A stretch of 64,000 nt of DNA from Bacillus sp. NTK034 (GCF_017303275.1 NZ_JAFKOJ010000004.1:310001-374000), one strand, 5' to 3'; positions 1-9,603 are shown, counted from the stretch's first letter. Numbers and translations are program-made. Notes: generated from the letters alone by a model not told the origin.

Positions 1-2
1 TT

Positions 3-410
3 GCCATTGGATCAGGGGAAACAAGCGGGAAAGGATATGGAACGAGGGAAGTCTATCTTCCTGAAAGCCATACCGACTTTATTTTCAGTATCGTAGGGGA
101 AGAATTTGGTTTTGTAGGCGCAAGCATTGTCGTCAGCCTTTTCTTTCTGCTGATTTACCATATTACCAAGATTGGCATGGAAACCAATAACAATTTTTAT
201 ACCTATATTTGTGTAGGTGTCATCAGCATGGTTACATTCCATGTCTTTCAAAATATCGGGATGACCATCGGCCTTTTGCCAATCACAGGCATACCGCTTC
301 CTTTCATCAGCTATGGAGGAAGCTCGCTGATGGGGAATATGCTGGCCATGGGGCTGATTTTCTCGATCCGCTATCACTATAAAAAGTATATGTTCTCGAC
401 AAATGATTAA
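3..410 (+). CDS. FtsW/RodA/SpoVE family protein, C-terminal part
   Basis: The reading frame is open from the window edge (first full codon at base 3), so the 5' part of the gene is missing. The visible 135 residues carry the family's C-terminal signature: a GYGTREVYLPESHTDFIF-type loop, then hydrophobic segments and LPFISYGGSSL near the end. Members are polytopic SEDS peptidoglycan polymerases or related division, elongation or spore-cortex proteins. The loop looks more like a RodA-type paralogue than B. subtilis FtsW, but the fragment cannot decide this. It ends just before a hairpin shared with the convergent germination operon. Confidence 0.88.
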   Translation, partial: AIGSGETSGKGYGTREVYLPESHTDFIFSIVGEEFGFVGASIVVSLFFLLIYHITKIGMETNNNFYTYICVGVISMVTFHVFQNIGMTIGLLPITGIPLPFISYGGSSLMGNMLAMGLIFSIRYHYKKYMFSTND

Positions 411-415
411 AATTG

Positions 416-444
416 AAAGAGCGGGCTGCGAAAGCCCGCTCTTT
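416..444. terminator. Bidirectional rho-independent terminator
   Basis: A 12-bp perfect stem (AAAGAGCGGGCT with its complement) closed by a 4-base loop, flanked by A and T runs. It lies between the convergent FtsW/RodA-family gene and the gerC-type gene and can serve both; it overlaps the last codon of the latter. Confidence 0.85.
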
Positions 445-1501
445 ATTCAATTACACCGGTTTCTTCAATTGTTACATTGCTTTTCACATCAAAACTCAGC
501 GTTTTGTAGTCATCTTCCCACTTTTTAAAATCAAAATTCCGATGCTTGGATTTTTTCATTTGGCCAAGCCCAATTGGATCAATTCCGAGTTCCTGAAACT
601 GTTTTAATAGTCTGAGGCATTCCTTTTCGACCTTATTCTCCAGGTTCTTTTGAACAGCGCTAACAACCTCTGATGCTAACTTATCTCCGGTATACTCCCG
701 AATAATCCCTTCAATGTTAATCGTTATGGAAGCATGATGATCAGTTATCTTAATTTTATGCTTGGACCTTAAACTCTTTACAGCAGCTAACTCACCTTTT
801 TTTAATTTAACATCGAAGTTTCCTTCACTATATTTATCGACCAGCAATTTAAAAAAGAACATATCTTTTACAGGAAGGATTTCTACTTCCTTATCATCTT
901 TAAAAAGGCTGATTCCAACTATCTCCACTTTATCATCAGCGATTTTTTTTAGACGAGGCAGAAAAGGGTCCTTGCCATTCTGATAATAATCATTGGCCAA
1001 GATATGCAGATTGGTTTTGGGAATATCCCGATGGTCAATATTATGCTGTATAAGATTATAAATATAGGTTGAATTCCCTCTTGTTCCATACTCTCCTGCC
1101 ATCAGATCCTCCGCTTTTCCCTCCGAAGTTGCAACAAATACCCGAGCTCCAATACTTGCGTCTCTTTGAAAGGAATCTACAAGATCATAAATTCCTTTCC
1201 TGGAAAGTTCCGGTCCAAAAACTGCCAGTTTTAACCCGCCTGTTACGACTGGCTCTGATGATTGTTTAGTCACTTCGAGAAGAAGGTCCTGGCGCAGCTT
1301 CCCACTTCCTGAGAATGTCCGGTTAATCACACTTTTATCAGGCTGGAATTCCTGGAATAATACAGTACCTCTATATTTGTCTTTTGAATCATCTGCTACA
1401 TCATAGCCAACTCCTACTTCAATATTAATATCATCGAGTATTTCTTTGTCCACACAGCCGGTAAGCAGCAAAACAAGACAGAATAGTATAAGCTTCCTCA
1501 T
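443..1501 (-). CDS. Ger(x)C family spore germination lipoprotein
   Basis: A 352-residue protein with a lipoprotein signal (LLLTGC, lipidated Cys16), the usual N-terminal DDINIEVGVGYD-like stretch after the anchor and the usual length of GerAC/GerBC proteins. This is the C subunit of a nutrient germinant receptor, held on the outer face of the spore inner membrane. It is the last gene of an A-B-C operon; its ATG overlaps the stop of the B gene by four bases (ATGA), with an AAGGGGA ribosome site, so translation is probably coupled. The germinant cannot be told from sequence. Confidence 0.93.
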   Translation of the reverse strand: MRKLILFCLVLLLTGCVDKEILDDINIEVGVGYDVADDSKDKYRGTVLFQEFQPDKSVINRTFSGSGKLRQDLLLEVTKQSSEPVVTGGLKLAVFGPELSRKGIYDLVDSFQRDASIGARVFVATSEGKAEDLMAGEYGTRGNSTYIYNLIQHNIDHRDIPKTNLHILANDYYQNGKDPFLPRLKKIADDKVEIVGISLFKDDKEVEILPVKDMFFFKLLVDKYSEGNFDVKLKKGELAAVKSLRSKHKIKITDHHASITINIEGIIREYTGDKLASEVVSAVQKNLENKVEKECLRLLKQFQELGIDPIGLGQMKKSKHRNFDFKKWEDDYKTLSFDVKSNVTIEETGVIE

Positions 1502-2598
1502 TTTTTCTTCCCCTTTTTCAGCTTCTTGGCGATCATCACAGCAGCGAAAAGCAAAGGAATGTAAATAAAGGTAAAAGCAAATCCCATTTTTCCTACATAG
1601 TCATTAAGTGTATTGATCTTTTCTCTTGTATCCAGAAAATATATAACGGAAAGCACTGCAGCAACTACAAAAAACACTCCCACTTTCTGGCGGATATTAA
1701 AGACCCGTTTAATAAGCCTGGAGGCGATCCAGATGGAAATGCACACATTCGGAAGAATGATTAGGTTCCAGTTGGCAATCCCGATATATTCAAATCGTTC
1801 AACAAAGGGCATTTCAACAATTTTCCACATCGTTAAGCTGGCCCAAATTTGTTTAGCCAGCTGGTCTTCGGCAAAATAGGCAAAAGTAATAATCGCTAGA
1901 ATTGTGTAAATAAGAGTGGTTGTTAATGCGCCCAGATGAGCCCACTTCTGTGATTTTTTTGGCTCTTTAATAAATGGATAGAAAAAAAGGATGATTTCAA
2001 ACCCAATAAAAGTAAGGGACATATGATAAGAAGCTGTAAGAATCTCTTTAATGGAATGATCCCAGATGGGCAGCAGATTGTAAAAGTTGGAGAATTTAAT
2101 CGCCCAGCCGAATGTGAGGAGGAGGTAAGCCGGCAGTACAAGCCCGAAGAAGGCTGTACCGACTACTGTTCTAAATCCTCCAAAAATAATATAAACACAA
2201 AGAATCATAAAGCCGAAGGAGAACCAGAAAGTGCTTAATTCAGGGAACATCCAAACCTGTATGACTTCAATAAATGTCCTTACTACTGTTAAGGAATACA
2301 GGATAAAATAGCCAATAAAAATGAAGCAGAGTGCCTTGCCGAAAAAGTTCCCTACGACGTATTTGTGAGCTGTTACAATATCGCCGCCAACGGTCTCGCC
2401 TATTTTATAAATCATCCAAATAATTACATGGATGCATCCGCCGGCAAATAATATGGAAATCCACGCATCGTATCCTGCATCCATTGCAATTATCCTTTGA
2501 TATCCTAATACACCAATCCCTATTTGCATGGACATGACCAAGTAAAATACTAAAAAGGGAGAAATCTGCAATCTTTCTGGTATTGGCTGTTCCTTCAT
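1498..2598 (-). CDS. GerB-type spore germination permease
   Basis: A 366-residue, very hydrophobic protein of the endospore germination permease family (APC superfamily fold), with about ten membrane segments. It is the B subunit of the receptor, the one that binds germinant in studied family members. An ATG five codons upstream is open, but GGAGGTG sits six bases before the ATG at 2598 and overlaps the upstream one, so 2598 is chosen. It lies 35 bases after the A-subunit gene and overlaps the C-subunit gene. Confidence 0.92.
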   Translation of the reverse strand: MKEQPIPERLQISPFLVFYLVMSMQIGIGVLGYQRIIAMDAGYDAWISILFAGGCIHVIIWMIYKIGETVGGDIVTAHKYVVGNFFGKALCFIFIGYFILYSLTVVRTFIEVIQVWMFPELSTFWFSFGFMILCVYIIFGGFRTVVGTAFFGLVLPAYLLLTFGWAIKFSNFYNLLPIWDHSIKEILTASYHMSLTFIGFEIILFFYPFIKEPKKSQKWAHLGALTTTLIYTILAIITFAYFAEDQLAKQIWASLTMWKIVEMPFVERFEYIGIANWNLIILPNVCISIWIASRLIKRVFNIRQKVGVFFVVAAVLSVIYFLDTREKINTLNDYVGKMGFAFTFIYIPLLFAAVMIAKKLKKGKKK

Positions 2599-2633
2599 CT
2601 GGTTCACCTCCATTTAAGTTGGTACATTTGGCA

Positions 2634-4127
2634 TTATTCGTCGATATCTTTTTTCTCTTCCGCCTTTTTCTTACTGAAGCGGATTGGATTTTTTGTCCGC
2701 AAAAATATCGGCCTTTTGGATTGCTTTTCAAATGGAAGCCTGATAAGGGCATCTTTCATATCCACAACACGAGGCGGATAGAGCGGCTCAAGGAATGGCC
2801 TGCCAAGTGAAGTCAGCCGTATTAAATGAGTCAGCAGTAAACAGAAGCAAAATACAATCCCGAGCAGGCCCCATAATTCTGCGAAAAACAGGAAGGGAAA
2901 GCGCAGCAGACGGATCGTATTGCCCATCCTGTATACAGGTGTTGTAAAGGAGGCGAGAGCGGCGAGAGCTACAATAATGAGCAGGACGTTACTCGTTAAG
3001 CCTGCTTCTACAGATGCAGTCCCAATTACGATTCCTCCCACGATACCGATTGTCTGGCCGACCTTGGTCGGAAGTCTGGCTCCTGCCTCACGCAGCAATT
3101 CAATGGTCAGCTCCAGAAACAATGCCTCCAGAATCGGAGGGAGTGGAATCTCCCGCCTTGATGTAATTAATGTACTAAGCAAATCCTTTGGAATAAGTTC
3201 ATAATGATATGAAAGGGTTGCTACATAAATAGGTGTAACCAGTATGGAAAACGCAACTGCGAACAAACGGATGAGCCGGAAAAAAGAAGATAAAATCCAA
3301 TTTAAAAAATAATCTTCAAAAGAACTGAAAAATTCAACAAGCGTGGTTGGTGTAATTAACACATGAGGTGAACCGTCAACCACAATGGCTATTTTTCCCT
3401 CTGCCAAAATTCCCGCGACCCTGTCAGGCCGCTCTGTATCAAGCAGCTGAGGGAAAGGGGAATTAGAGTTATCACTAATCAGCTGAACAATATAGGAACT
3501 GTCTGTAATGGCATCAAATTTCACATTTGTAAGTCTCTGTCTGACAGTGTTTACATTATCCTCATTTGTGATATCTTCCATATAAAGGATAGCGACTGAA
3601 GTTTTTGACAGGCTTCCCAGTGTGAATTCTTCAATAATCAGTTCTTTTACCGGCAGACGTTTCCGGATTAAATTTAAATTTTGGCCCATTGACTCGACAA
3701 AGGCTTCTTTAGGACCGATAACGGAAAATTCAACTTCAGGCTGGCTTAGCCCCCTGACGATTTCTTTTTGTGCAGCTATAAAGCCGAAATGTTTAAGTTC
3801 TGTCTCAATCGTCAGCATGACGTAGCCATTTAAAAGCTTTTGTTCGATTAGAGAAGGATCATCACAAATCTGAACATCGGCCACAGGGACAAGCTGTTTA
3901 ATATCCTCTATTTCCCTGAATTCTTCTTCAAGCAGATTGGGGAGGACACCATCCTGAATAATATTTTCATCAATTAAAGTAGCCATGAAAGTAAGTCCAA
4001 AGCGCACATTTGTTTTTTGGTTATAATAAAAGATTTTTTTGAAGTCTTTGGATTTAATCAAGGATTTTTCCCATTCCTTATGCTGGATATCCTCTTTAAT
4101 CCGCTTATTTTTCAACCATTTTCTCAT
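2634..4127 (-). CDS. GerA-type spore germination protein
   Basis: A 497-residue member of the GerAA/GerBA/SpoVAF family: a hydrophilic N-terminal domain of about 240 residues, followed by a membrane region with the family's EIPLPPILEALFLE and GQTIGIVGGIVIG segments, and a charged tail. It is the A subunit of a nutrient germinant receptor in the spore inner membrane and the first gene of the operon. The ATG at 4127 follows a GGTGAT ribosome site; an in-frame TTG at 4199 would add 24 residues but lacks a clear ribosome site. Confidence 0.92.
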   Translation of the reverse strand: MRKWLKNKRIKEDIQHKEWEKSLIKSKDFKKIFYYNQKTNVRFGLTFMATLIDENIIQDGVLPNLLEEEFREIEDIKQLVPVADVQICDDPSLIEQKLLNGYVMLTIETELKHFGFIAAQKEIVRGLSQPEVEFSVIGPKEAFVESMGQNLNLIRKRLPVKELIIEEFTLGSLSKTSVAILYMEDITNEDNVNTVRQRLTNVKFDAITDSSYIVQLISDNSNSPFPQLLDTERPDRVAGILAEGKIAIVVDGSPHVLITPTTLVEFFSSFEDYFLNWILSSFFRLIRLFAVAFSILVTPIYVATLSYHYELIPKDLLSTLITSRREIPLPPILEALFLELTIELLREAGARLPTKVGQTIGIVGGIVIGTASVEAGLTSNVLLIIVALAALASFTTPVYRMGNTIRLLRFPFLFFAELWGLLGIVFCFCLLLTHLIRLTSLGRPFLEPLYPPRVVDMKDALIRLPFEKQSKRPIFLRTKNPIRFSKKKAEEKKDIDE

Positions 4128-4218
4128 AGGAAAATCACCATCATTTTTGGCATTACGCTTATTGTTGCCGGTTTTGGAAAACTTATGAATGGAAGGCAAT
4201 AAAAAAAGAAAGTTTTGG

Positions 4219-4248
4219 TTGTATGGCAGTAATAGCGGGGAAAATGTA
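4219..4248 (-). promoter_or_regulatory. Candidate forespore (sigma-G-like) promoter for the ger operon
   Basis: On the minus strand a CATACAA element (consensus for sigma-G about CATACTA) lies 17 bases after TACATT, which fits TGMATR at four of six places. It is correctly placed about 90 bases before the gerA-type ATG. Known receptor operons in B. subtilis use sigma-G; the match here is an inference from the motif only. Confidence 0.4.
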
Positions 4249-4261
4249 ATATGGACAAATA

Positions 4262-4297
4262 AAAAAGGAATCTGATTGGTTCAGGTTCCTTTTAATA
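4262..4297 (-). terminator. Terminator after the siderophore-binding protein gene
   Basis: On the minus strand AAAAGGAACCTGA pairs with TCAGATTCCTTTTTT around a short loop, with a T run after the stem. It lies about 60 bases downstream of the binding-protein gene stop codon. Confidence 0.65.
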
Positions 4298-4353
4298 TAT
4301 TTGAGCTCCTATAAAAGAGGGGGTATTATGGGAGCGCAATCACGAGTTTAGCA

Positions 4354-5322
4354 TTACTTCACTAGATATTTCTCTAAGTCATCCAATAGCAGGTTAGCAG
4401 CAATAACGCCGCCGGCAGTATTCCAGATGGTATCGCTGACTTCATGAACATTGCCTTCCTGTGCTACTTTAAGGTTTTTGAATAATGGATCTTCAATCCA
4501 TTCTTTTGCAAGCTTGTTTGCTTCGCCATCACCAGTTTCATATGTGAAGTAGAATAATACATCTCCATCCATAGCAGGAATGCGTTCTTTTGTTGCATTT
4601 ACCTCAGCGAAGTCATCTACATTCTGGCTTTCCGGGCGTGCAAGTCCAATTTGATCAAGAATGACGCCTGAGAAGGAGTCTTTATGGTAGATGCGGACAT
4701 CGCCAGCCATAAAGCGGACAATGGAAACTTCCTGGTTTAAATTATCGCCAAGGCTTGTTTTAATTTCTTCGATACGGCTGTCATAATCTGCAATGACTTT
4801 TTGGCCTTCTTCTTCTTTATTAAGTGCTTTTGCATATAATTCAAAGTTTTCCTTCCAGTTTCCGCGCAATGTTTCAGCGAAAATAGTAGGGGCAATATCA
4901 TTTAACTGGTCATAGATTTTTTCCTGGCGCATCTTGTTGCCAATGATAAGGTCCGGCTGCAGCGCTGCAATTGCTTCAACATTGACTTCGCTTTCTGTCC
5001 CCACAACCTGAACATCTTTCATATCATCAGCGATGTGTTCATACCATGGATCGCCAGTCCAGGACTGAACGGCACCAACTGGTGTAACACCCAATGAAAG
5101 TAATGCTTCTGTACCTTCGTTTGTCAAAATAACAACTTTTTCAGGCGCTTTATCAAGCTTAGTTGTGCCCATTGCATGCTCAACTGTATAGCCTGTATTT
5201 TCTGTTTTGTTTCCTTCTTTTTCCTTATCAGCTGTCTCATCCTGTTCGCTGTTATTCCCGCAGGCAGCCAGGAACAAGATAGTGAAAACTGAAAGAATTG
5301 CAAGTAAAGACTTGAATTTCAT
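4354..5322 (-). CDS. yfiY: Ferric-siderophore ABC transporter substrate-binding lipoprotein
   Basis: A 322-residue periplasmic-binding-protein (FecB/FhuD fold) lipoprotein. The signal peptide ends in LAAC (Cys21), followed by a charged linker and the PEKVVILTNEGTEALLSLGV start of the binding domain. It should capture Fe3+-siderophore outside the membrane and hand it to the divergent permeases. YfiY of B. subtilis (schizokinen/arthrobactin type) is the likely counterpart, from gene content. The ATG at 5322 follows GGAGGAGTACATA; the longer open frame upstream runs into the Fur boxes and is not used. It is transcribed away from its transporter genes, with shared Fur sites between. Confidence 0.9.
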   Translation of the reverse strand: MKFKSLLAILSVFTILFLAACGNNSEQDETADKEKEGNKTENTGYTVEHAMGTTKLDKAPEKVVILTNEGTEALLSLGVTPVGAVQSWTGDPWYEHIADDMKDVQVVGTESEVNVEAIAALQPDLIIGNKMRQEKIYDQLNDIAPTIFAETLRGNWKENFELYAKALNKEEEGQKVIADYDSRIEEIKTSLGDNLNQEVSIVRFMAGDVRIYHKDSFSGVILDQIGLARPESQNVDDFAEVNATKERIPAMDGDVLFYFTYETGDGEANKLAKEWIEDPLFKNLKVAQEGNVHEVSDTIWNTAGGVIAANLLLDDLEKYLVK

Positions 5323-5348
5323 TATGTACTCCTCCAATTTTGCGTTGT

Positions 5349-5469
5349 TAATGATAATCATTTTCATTTGACATTTTTATAGTACTGTGGACACTTAAAA
5401 TTGTCAATAGGTAATTGAAAATCATTTTCATTTAATTTGATAAATGATCAGTGAAAATGATTTTCAAAC
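5349..5469. promoter_or_regulatory. Divergent regulatory region with three Fur boxes
   Basis: Three inverted-repeat sites of the TGATAATCATTTTCA type occur at about 5349-5367, 5413-5433 and 5451-5469. The third, GTGAAAATGATTTTCAAAC, is a near-perfect palindrome. Fur represses iron-uptake genes with this kind of operator when iron is plentiful. The sites sit between the binding-protein gene on the minus strand and the permease operon on the plus strand and can serve both. Confidence 0.85.
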
Positions 5470-5548
5470 TCATTGACAGCTATACTCCCGTACAATAGAC
5501 TGAAAATATAAGTAAACTTTATTATTTGATGCAAGAAAGGTATTATCT

Positions 5549-6550
5549 ATGGAGCTAAAAACAAATTCTGCAAGGTGGGCTGGGTTAATTGCAGCTATCC
5601 TGCTATTACTAGTATTAATGTCTTTCAGTATTGTATACGGATATACTGACACAACCTGGAAGATGGCAATTGATGCATTTACAAAATTCGATGGAACGAA
5701 TGAGCACATAATCATTCAATCAGTCCGACTGCCTAGAGCCTTGATTGCGGCGTCGGTAGGGGCAAGCCTTGCGATAGCGGGCGTATTGCTCCAGACATTG
5801 ACAAAGAATCCCCTTGCAGCTCCTGAGATTTTCGGAATAAACGCGGGTGCTGGATTTGCTGTCGTTATTACAGTAACGCTCTTTTCAATTAGTAACTTGC
5901 AGGTCTTTACATGGGTTTCATTTCTGGGAGCTGCTGTTTCATTTATTTTTGTATATATAATTGGCTCTATCGGCAGGGAAGGGCTGACACCCATGAAATT
6001 AACCCTTGCCGGTGCTGCGATGAGTGCCATGTTTGCTTCGATGACACAAGGCTTTCTCGTTATTAATGAGACTGCCCTGGAACAGGTGCTATTTTGGCTG
6101 GCAGGATCGGTATCGGGGAGGAAGCTGGAGACCCTCGCAGCTGTATTCCCATATTTATTAGCCGGCTGGATCTTCTCGATGATCATTGCGGGGAAATTGA
6201 ACGTCTTATCAATGGGCGAGGATGTAGCGAAGGGGCTTGGCCTGAAAACAGGACTGCTGAAATTGGGTGCGGGGATTGTTATTGTGCTTCTCTCAGGAGG
6301 AGCGGTGGCTGTTGCTGGTCCTATTGGCTTTCTGGGCATCGTCATTCCCCATTTAACCCGTGCAGTTGTCGGCATTGATCATCGCTGGGTGATACCTTAT
6401 GCTGGCCTTTTCGGGGGGATGCTCCTTCTTGTAGCGGACATAGCATCAAGGTATATCATCATGCCGCAGGAAGTTCCTGTTGGAGTCATGACAGCTGTAA
6501 TTGGAACTCCTTTCTTTGTGTATATTGCCAGAAGGGGGTTCAATCAGTAA
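5549..6550 (+). CDS. yfiZ: FecCD-family iron-siderophore permease, first subunit
   Basis: A 333-residue polytopic protein of the FecCD/BtuC family with the conserved SVRLPRALIAASVGASLAIA start, the GVLLQTLTKNPLA loop and GPIGFLGIVIPHLTR near the C-terminus, which contacts the ATPase. With the next gene it forms the membrane channel for ferric siderophore import. The ATG follows a GAAAGG site. The second permease starts on its stop codon (TAATG), typical of coupled subunits. The gene name follows the B. subtilis YfiYZ-YfhA system and is tentative. Confidence 0.9.
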   Translation: MELKTNSARWAGLIAAILLLLVLMSFSIVYGYTDTTWKMAIDAFTKFDGTNEHIIIQSVRLPRALIAASVGASLAIAGVLLQTLTKNPLAAPEIFGINAGAGFAVVITVTLFSISNLQVFTWVSFLGAAVSFIFVYIIGSIGREGLTPMKLTLAGAAMSAMFASMTQGFLVINETALEQVLFWLAGSVSGRKLETLAAVFPYLLAGWIFSMIIAGKLNVLSMGEDVAKGLGLKTGLLKLGAGIVIVLLSGGAVAVAGPIGFLGIVIPHLTRAVVGIDHRWVIPYAGLFGGMLLLVADIASRYIIMPQEVPVGVMTAVIGTPFFVYIARRGFNQ

Positions 6551-7605
6551 TGAAAAAATATTATAACTTGCGTTTGTTTAGCGATAGAATTTCTTTTTTA
6601 GTAAACCGGAAAGCACTTATCACTTTTTTATTATTGGCAGCAGCTGCTGCCGGAGTTTTTGTCATCAGCACCGGCACGGGTGAAATGAAAATCAGCCCTC
6701 TGAAGGTAGTGCAGGTATTCTTTGGCGGGGGTTCGGATATGGATAGGCTGGTCATTCAGTCATTCAGACTTCCAAGAATTATCGTCGCCTTAATGGTAGG
6801 AATAGCGCTTGCTGCAGCGGGGGGCATCCTGCAGGGAATTATCAGAAATCCGCTTGCATCTCCTGACATAATCGGGATTACAGGAGGGGCATCTGTAGCA
6901 GTTGTGGCTTTTCTTGCTTTTTTTAGTGATAAAAATAATGCCTTAACTGTAAGTATTAATTGGATGCCTCTTGCAGCTTTTGCTGGTGCTGCTATTTTGG
7001 CCTTCCTTGTTTATTTTCTTGCCTATAAGGATGGTGTGTCGCCAGTACGGCTTGTTTTAATTGGGATCGGACTTGCAAGCCTAATGAAGGCATTGACCAC
7101 CTTGATGATGGTCTTTGGGCCGATTTACCAGGCAAGCCAGGCGAATATTTGGATCACCGGGACTGTTTACGGTTCAAATTGGGATAATGTCGCAATTTTG
7201 GTCCCGTGGACAATCGTGTTTCTGGTATTGGCGTTTGTTTTAGCACGAAATGTCAATATCCAGGAACTTGGAGATGATATTGCAAAGGGTGTAGGGAGCA
7301 CAGTACAGAAATACCGGTTTCTTTTGCTGATGGTCAGCACAGCATTAATTGGCGGGGCTGTTGCATTTGGCGGCGGGATAGGCTTTGTTGGATTAATGGC
7401 TCCTCATATGGCCCGGAGGCTGGTTGGCTCTGCTTTTGGCGCTTTGCTTCCGGCTTCCGCACTGATTGGAGGAATCCTTGTGATGGCAGCCGACCTGATA
7501 GGCAGGACTTTGTTCTCTCCGCTTGAAATCCCGGCGGGTGTTTTTACAGCCAGCATTGGCGCACCTTACTTTATTTACCTGCTTTTCAAGACAAGAAACG
7601 CATAA
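6550..7605 (+). CDS. yfhA: FecCD-family iron-siderophore permease, second subunit
   Basis: A 351-residue FecCD/BtuC-family permease with about nine or ten membrane segments. It shows FRLPRIIVALMVGIALAAAG, the GILQGIIRNPLASPDIIG loop and GGIGFVGLMAPHMAR. It pairs with the preceding permease; the start codon overlaps that gene's stop by one base. A first hydrophobic segment starts at about residue 24, after a basic N-terminus. It is followed after 83 bases by the ATPase gene. Confidence 0.9.
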   Translation: MKKYYNLRLFSDRISFLVNRKALITFLLLAAAAAGVFVISTGTGEMKISPLKVVQVFFGGGSDMDRLVIQSFRLPRIIVALMVGIALAAAGGILQGIIRNPLASPDIIGITGGASVAVVAFLAFFSDKNNALTVSINWMPLAAFAGAAILAFLVYFLAYKDGVSPVRLVLIGIGLASLMKALTTLMMVFGPIYQASQANIWITGTVYGSNWDNVAILVPWTIVFLVLAFVLARNVNIQELGDDIAKGVGSTVQKYRFLLLMVSTALIGGAVAFGGGIGFVGLMAPHMARRLVGSAFGALLPASALIGGILVMAADLIGRTLFSPLEIPAGVFTASIGAPYFIYLLFKTRNA

Positions 7606-7688
7606 GCTGGAAAAGCTTGAAACTCGTATCGTATTAGTAACTGGATAGCCTATAGATATAGATAATAACGAAAAGGAGAGGGGCAGAA

Positions 7689-8513
7689 ATGACAGCAGGG
7701 CAAGCGATCGCAACAAAAGACTTAACCTTATCATATGGGGACACCATTATTATTAATGAATTGGACTTGGAAATTCCTAAGGGAGAAATCACAGTATTTA
7801 TCGGTGGAAATGGCTGCGGAAAATCGACATTGCTAAGGTCCATTGCCCGGCTGCTAAAGCCTAAATCAGGTGCCGTTTTATTGGAAGGTGAGGCTATAGC
7901 AAGACTATCGACCAAAGATGTTGCCAGAAAGATGGCGATTCTGCCCCAATCCCCTTCTGCGCCAGAAGGACTCACTGTGCTGCAGCTTGTCAAACAGGGG
8001 CGGTACCCTTATCAAACATGGCTGAAGCAATGGTCAACTGAAGATGAATTAAAGGTCAGAAATGCCTTAAAGGCCACAGGCATGGAAGAATTAAAAGACC
8101 GGACTGTCGATTCATTATCCGGGGGACAGCGCCAGCGCGCCTGGATTGCCATGACATTGGCTCAGGATACTGATACGATTCTTCTTGATGAGCCTACTAC
8201 CTATTTAGATATGACCCACCAAATTGAAATACTGGACTTATTATTTGAATTAAATGAAAAAGAAAAGCGTACCATCGTCATGGTGCTGCATGATCTGAAT
8301 TTGGCCTGCCGCTATGCCCATAATATTGTTGCCATAAAGAATCAGAAGGTTTTCGCTCAGGGCAAGCCCGAACATGTCATAAATTGCGGATTAGTCAAAA
8401 CCGTATTCGGCATGGAGTGCGAGGTTACGATAGATCCATTATTCGGCACACCGCTCTGCATCCCTTATGGGAAAGGCAGATGTATTTTAAAAGGGCAAGG
8501 ATTCCAGGGATGA
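7689..8513 (+). CDS. yusV: ABC transporter ATPase for ferric siderophores
   Basis: A 274-residue FecE/FhuC-type ATPase. Walker A is GGNGCGKST (about residues 38-46), the signature is [10 protein letters not shown], Walker B is TILLDEPT, and the switch histidine is in MVLHDLN. It powers the two FecCD permeases upstream. In B. subtilis YusV serves several siderophore systems from a separate locus; here it sits with the permeases. The ATG has AAGGAGAGGGGC before it. Its stop overlaps the ATG of the reductase gene (ATGA). Confidence 0.92.
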   Translation: MTAGQAIATKDLTLSYGDTIIINELDLEIPKGEITVFIGGNGCGKSTLLRSIARLLKPKSGAVLLEGEAIARLSTKDVARKMAILPQSPSAPEGLTVLQLVKQGRYPYQTWLKQWSTEDELKVRNALKATGMEELKDRTVDSLSGGQRQRAWIAMTLAQDTDTILLDEPTTYLDMTHQIEILDLLFELNEKEKRTIVMVLHDLNLACRYAHNIVAIKNQKVFAQGKPEHVINCGLVKTVFGMECEVTIDPLFGTPLCIPYGKGRCILKGQGFQG

Positions 8514-9274
8514 TTAAATTAACAGGAGAACAGGCAGAAGCTCTCAGGCAGTTCAGACTTGCCCAGGATTCAGGAGAACGGTCTCCTTTAACCATTGAAG
8601 TGAAAAAGCTGCTGGATACCGTTCAGACAGGTTCATACCTGGATAAAGTGAAAAATCATATAGGAGCAGCTGATAAAAAAACGGCTGCTTCTATATTAAT
8701 TAAAAGATATGCCTTTCTGCCTGTAATTTACTTGTATAGCATGACGTCCTGGAATATCAAATTGGATATCAGGCATGAAAATGTAACATTTGTCAGTCAG
8801 GAACAAGATGGACTATGGCTTCCCAGCTTTAGTTTTATTCACCTTCAAGGCAAAGGTATTGAGACGGAAAGGGAAAATTGGAGAGAGGATGCTGTAGGAA
8901 CTCTTTTTAATGGCCATATCTTTCCGGTATTGAATAGAATAGCAAACGAAGCAAATGTTTCTAAATTAATTCTTTGGGAGAATATAGCGATTTATCTGTT
9001 CTGGCTTTATGAAAAGATTTTACCTTCGGAAACACATTCGGAACAGGCTGCTGAAGATTTTAAGTTTATCCTTGAAGAGGCTTCTGGCAATTTGTTCGGC
9101 TGCGGAAATACTAATCCCTTAAAGAAATTTGACAGTAATAAAATACTGATAGAAAGTACCGGCAAAACAGTGAGGCCAAGAAAAACATGCTGCTTTTCCT
9201 ATTTGACCAGCAGCGGCAAACGATGCGGAACATGTCCACAGGCTTGCAGGATAAAGGAGGATCGCAATGAATGA
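8510..9274 (+). CDS. FhuF-like siderophore-iron reductase
   Basis: A 254-residue protein whose C-terminus carries the FhuF-type cluster motif: two adjacent Cys, ten residues, Cys, two residues, Cys (CC-x10-C-x2-C at the very end). In FhuF of E. coli this motif binds a 2Fe-2S cluster used to reduce ferric iron in hydroxamate siderophores in the cytoplasm. The rest is only loosely conserved. The ATG overlaps the ATPase stop by four bases, so the reductase is translated with the importer and probably releases iron from the imported siderophore. A longer open frame inside the ATPase gene is not used. Confidence 0.8.
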   Translation: MIKLTGEQAEALRQFRLAQDSGERSPLTIEVKKLLDTVQTGSYLDKVKNHIGAADKKTAASILIKRYAFLPVIYLYSMTSWNIKLDIRHENVTFVSQEQDGLWLPSFSFIHLQGKGIETERENWREDAVGTLFNGHIFPVLNRIANEANVSKLILWENIAIYLFWLYEKILPSETHSEQAAEDFKFILEEASGNLFGCGNTNPLKKFDSNKILIESTGKTVRPRKTCCFSYLTSSGKRCGTCPQACRIKEDRNE

Positions 9275-9512
9275 GAAGTTGAAGGAACAGCTGGATGGCC
9301 TGCTTGAAAAATATACCGAACTTCTAATCGGAGAGACCTCCCCGGAGTTAAAAGAAAAGGTTGAAGCTTGGGCGCTGTACTCTTTTATAGCGAAATCCAT
9401 GCCGCCTCTAGCCAAACATTGGAATGATACATACCCTGATGCAAAAGAGGAAATGAAGGCTCTGATCGCCGAAATTAAAACAATGAATGAAGAGATTAGA
9501 AACAAAAAATAG
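9267..9512 (+). CDS. yusU: DUF2573 family protein (YusU-like)
   Basis: An 81-residue acidic protein, mostly helical in appearance and with no membrane segment. It resembles YusU of B. subtilis (DUF2573), which also lies next to yusV. The function is unknown. The start overlaps the end of the FhuF-like gene by eight bases and has a strong AAAGGAGG site, so it is the last gene of the iron-uptake operon. A role in siderophore-iron handling is only a neighbourhood inference. Confidence 0.75.
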   Translation: MNEKLKEQLDGLLEKYTELLIGETSPELKEKVEAWALYSFIAKSMPPLAKHWNDTYPDAKEEMKALIAEIKTMNEEIRNKK

Positions 9513-9532
9513 GTAATAATTTTAGGATCTGG

Positions 9533-9569
9533 AAAAACCGCTGCAGATAAAAAATCAGCGGTTTTTTTT
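9533..9569 (+). terminator. Terminator of the iron-uptake operon
   Basis: AAAACCGCTG pairs with CAGCGGTTTT around a 12-base loop, followed by a run of T. It lies 20 bases past the last operon gene and before the convergent spore genes. Confidence 0.85.
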
Positions 9570-9603
9570 GAGGAATGTTTTGCACTTGTTAAATGCAGCT
9601 TTC

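Noticed and set aside
12..377. Minus-strand frame of 121 codons over the FtsW/RodA gene.
   Set aside because: It is the shadow of a clearly conserved plus-strand gene and has no family features.
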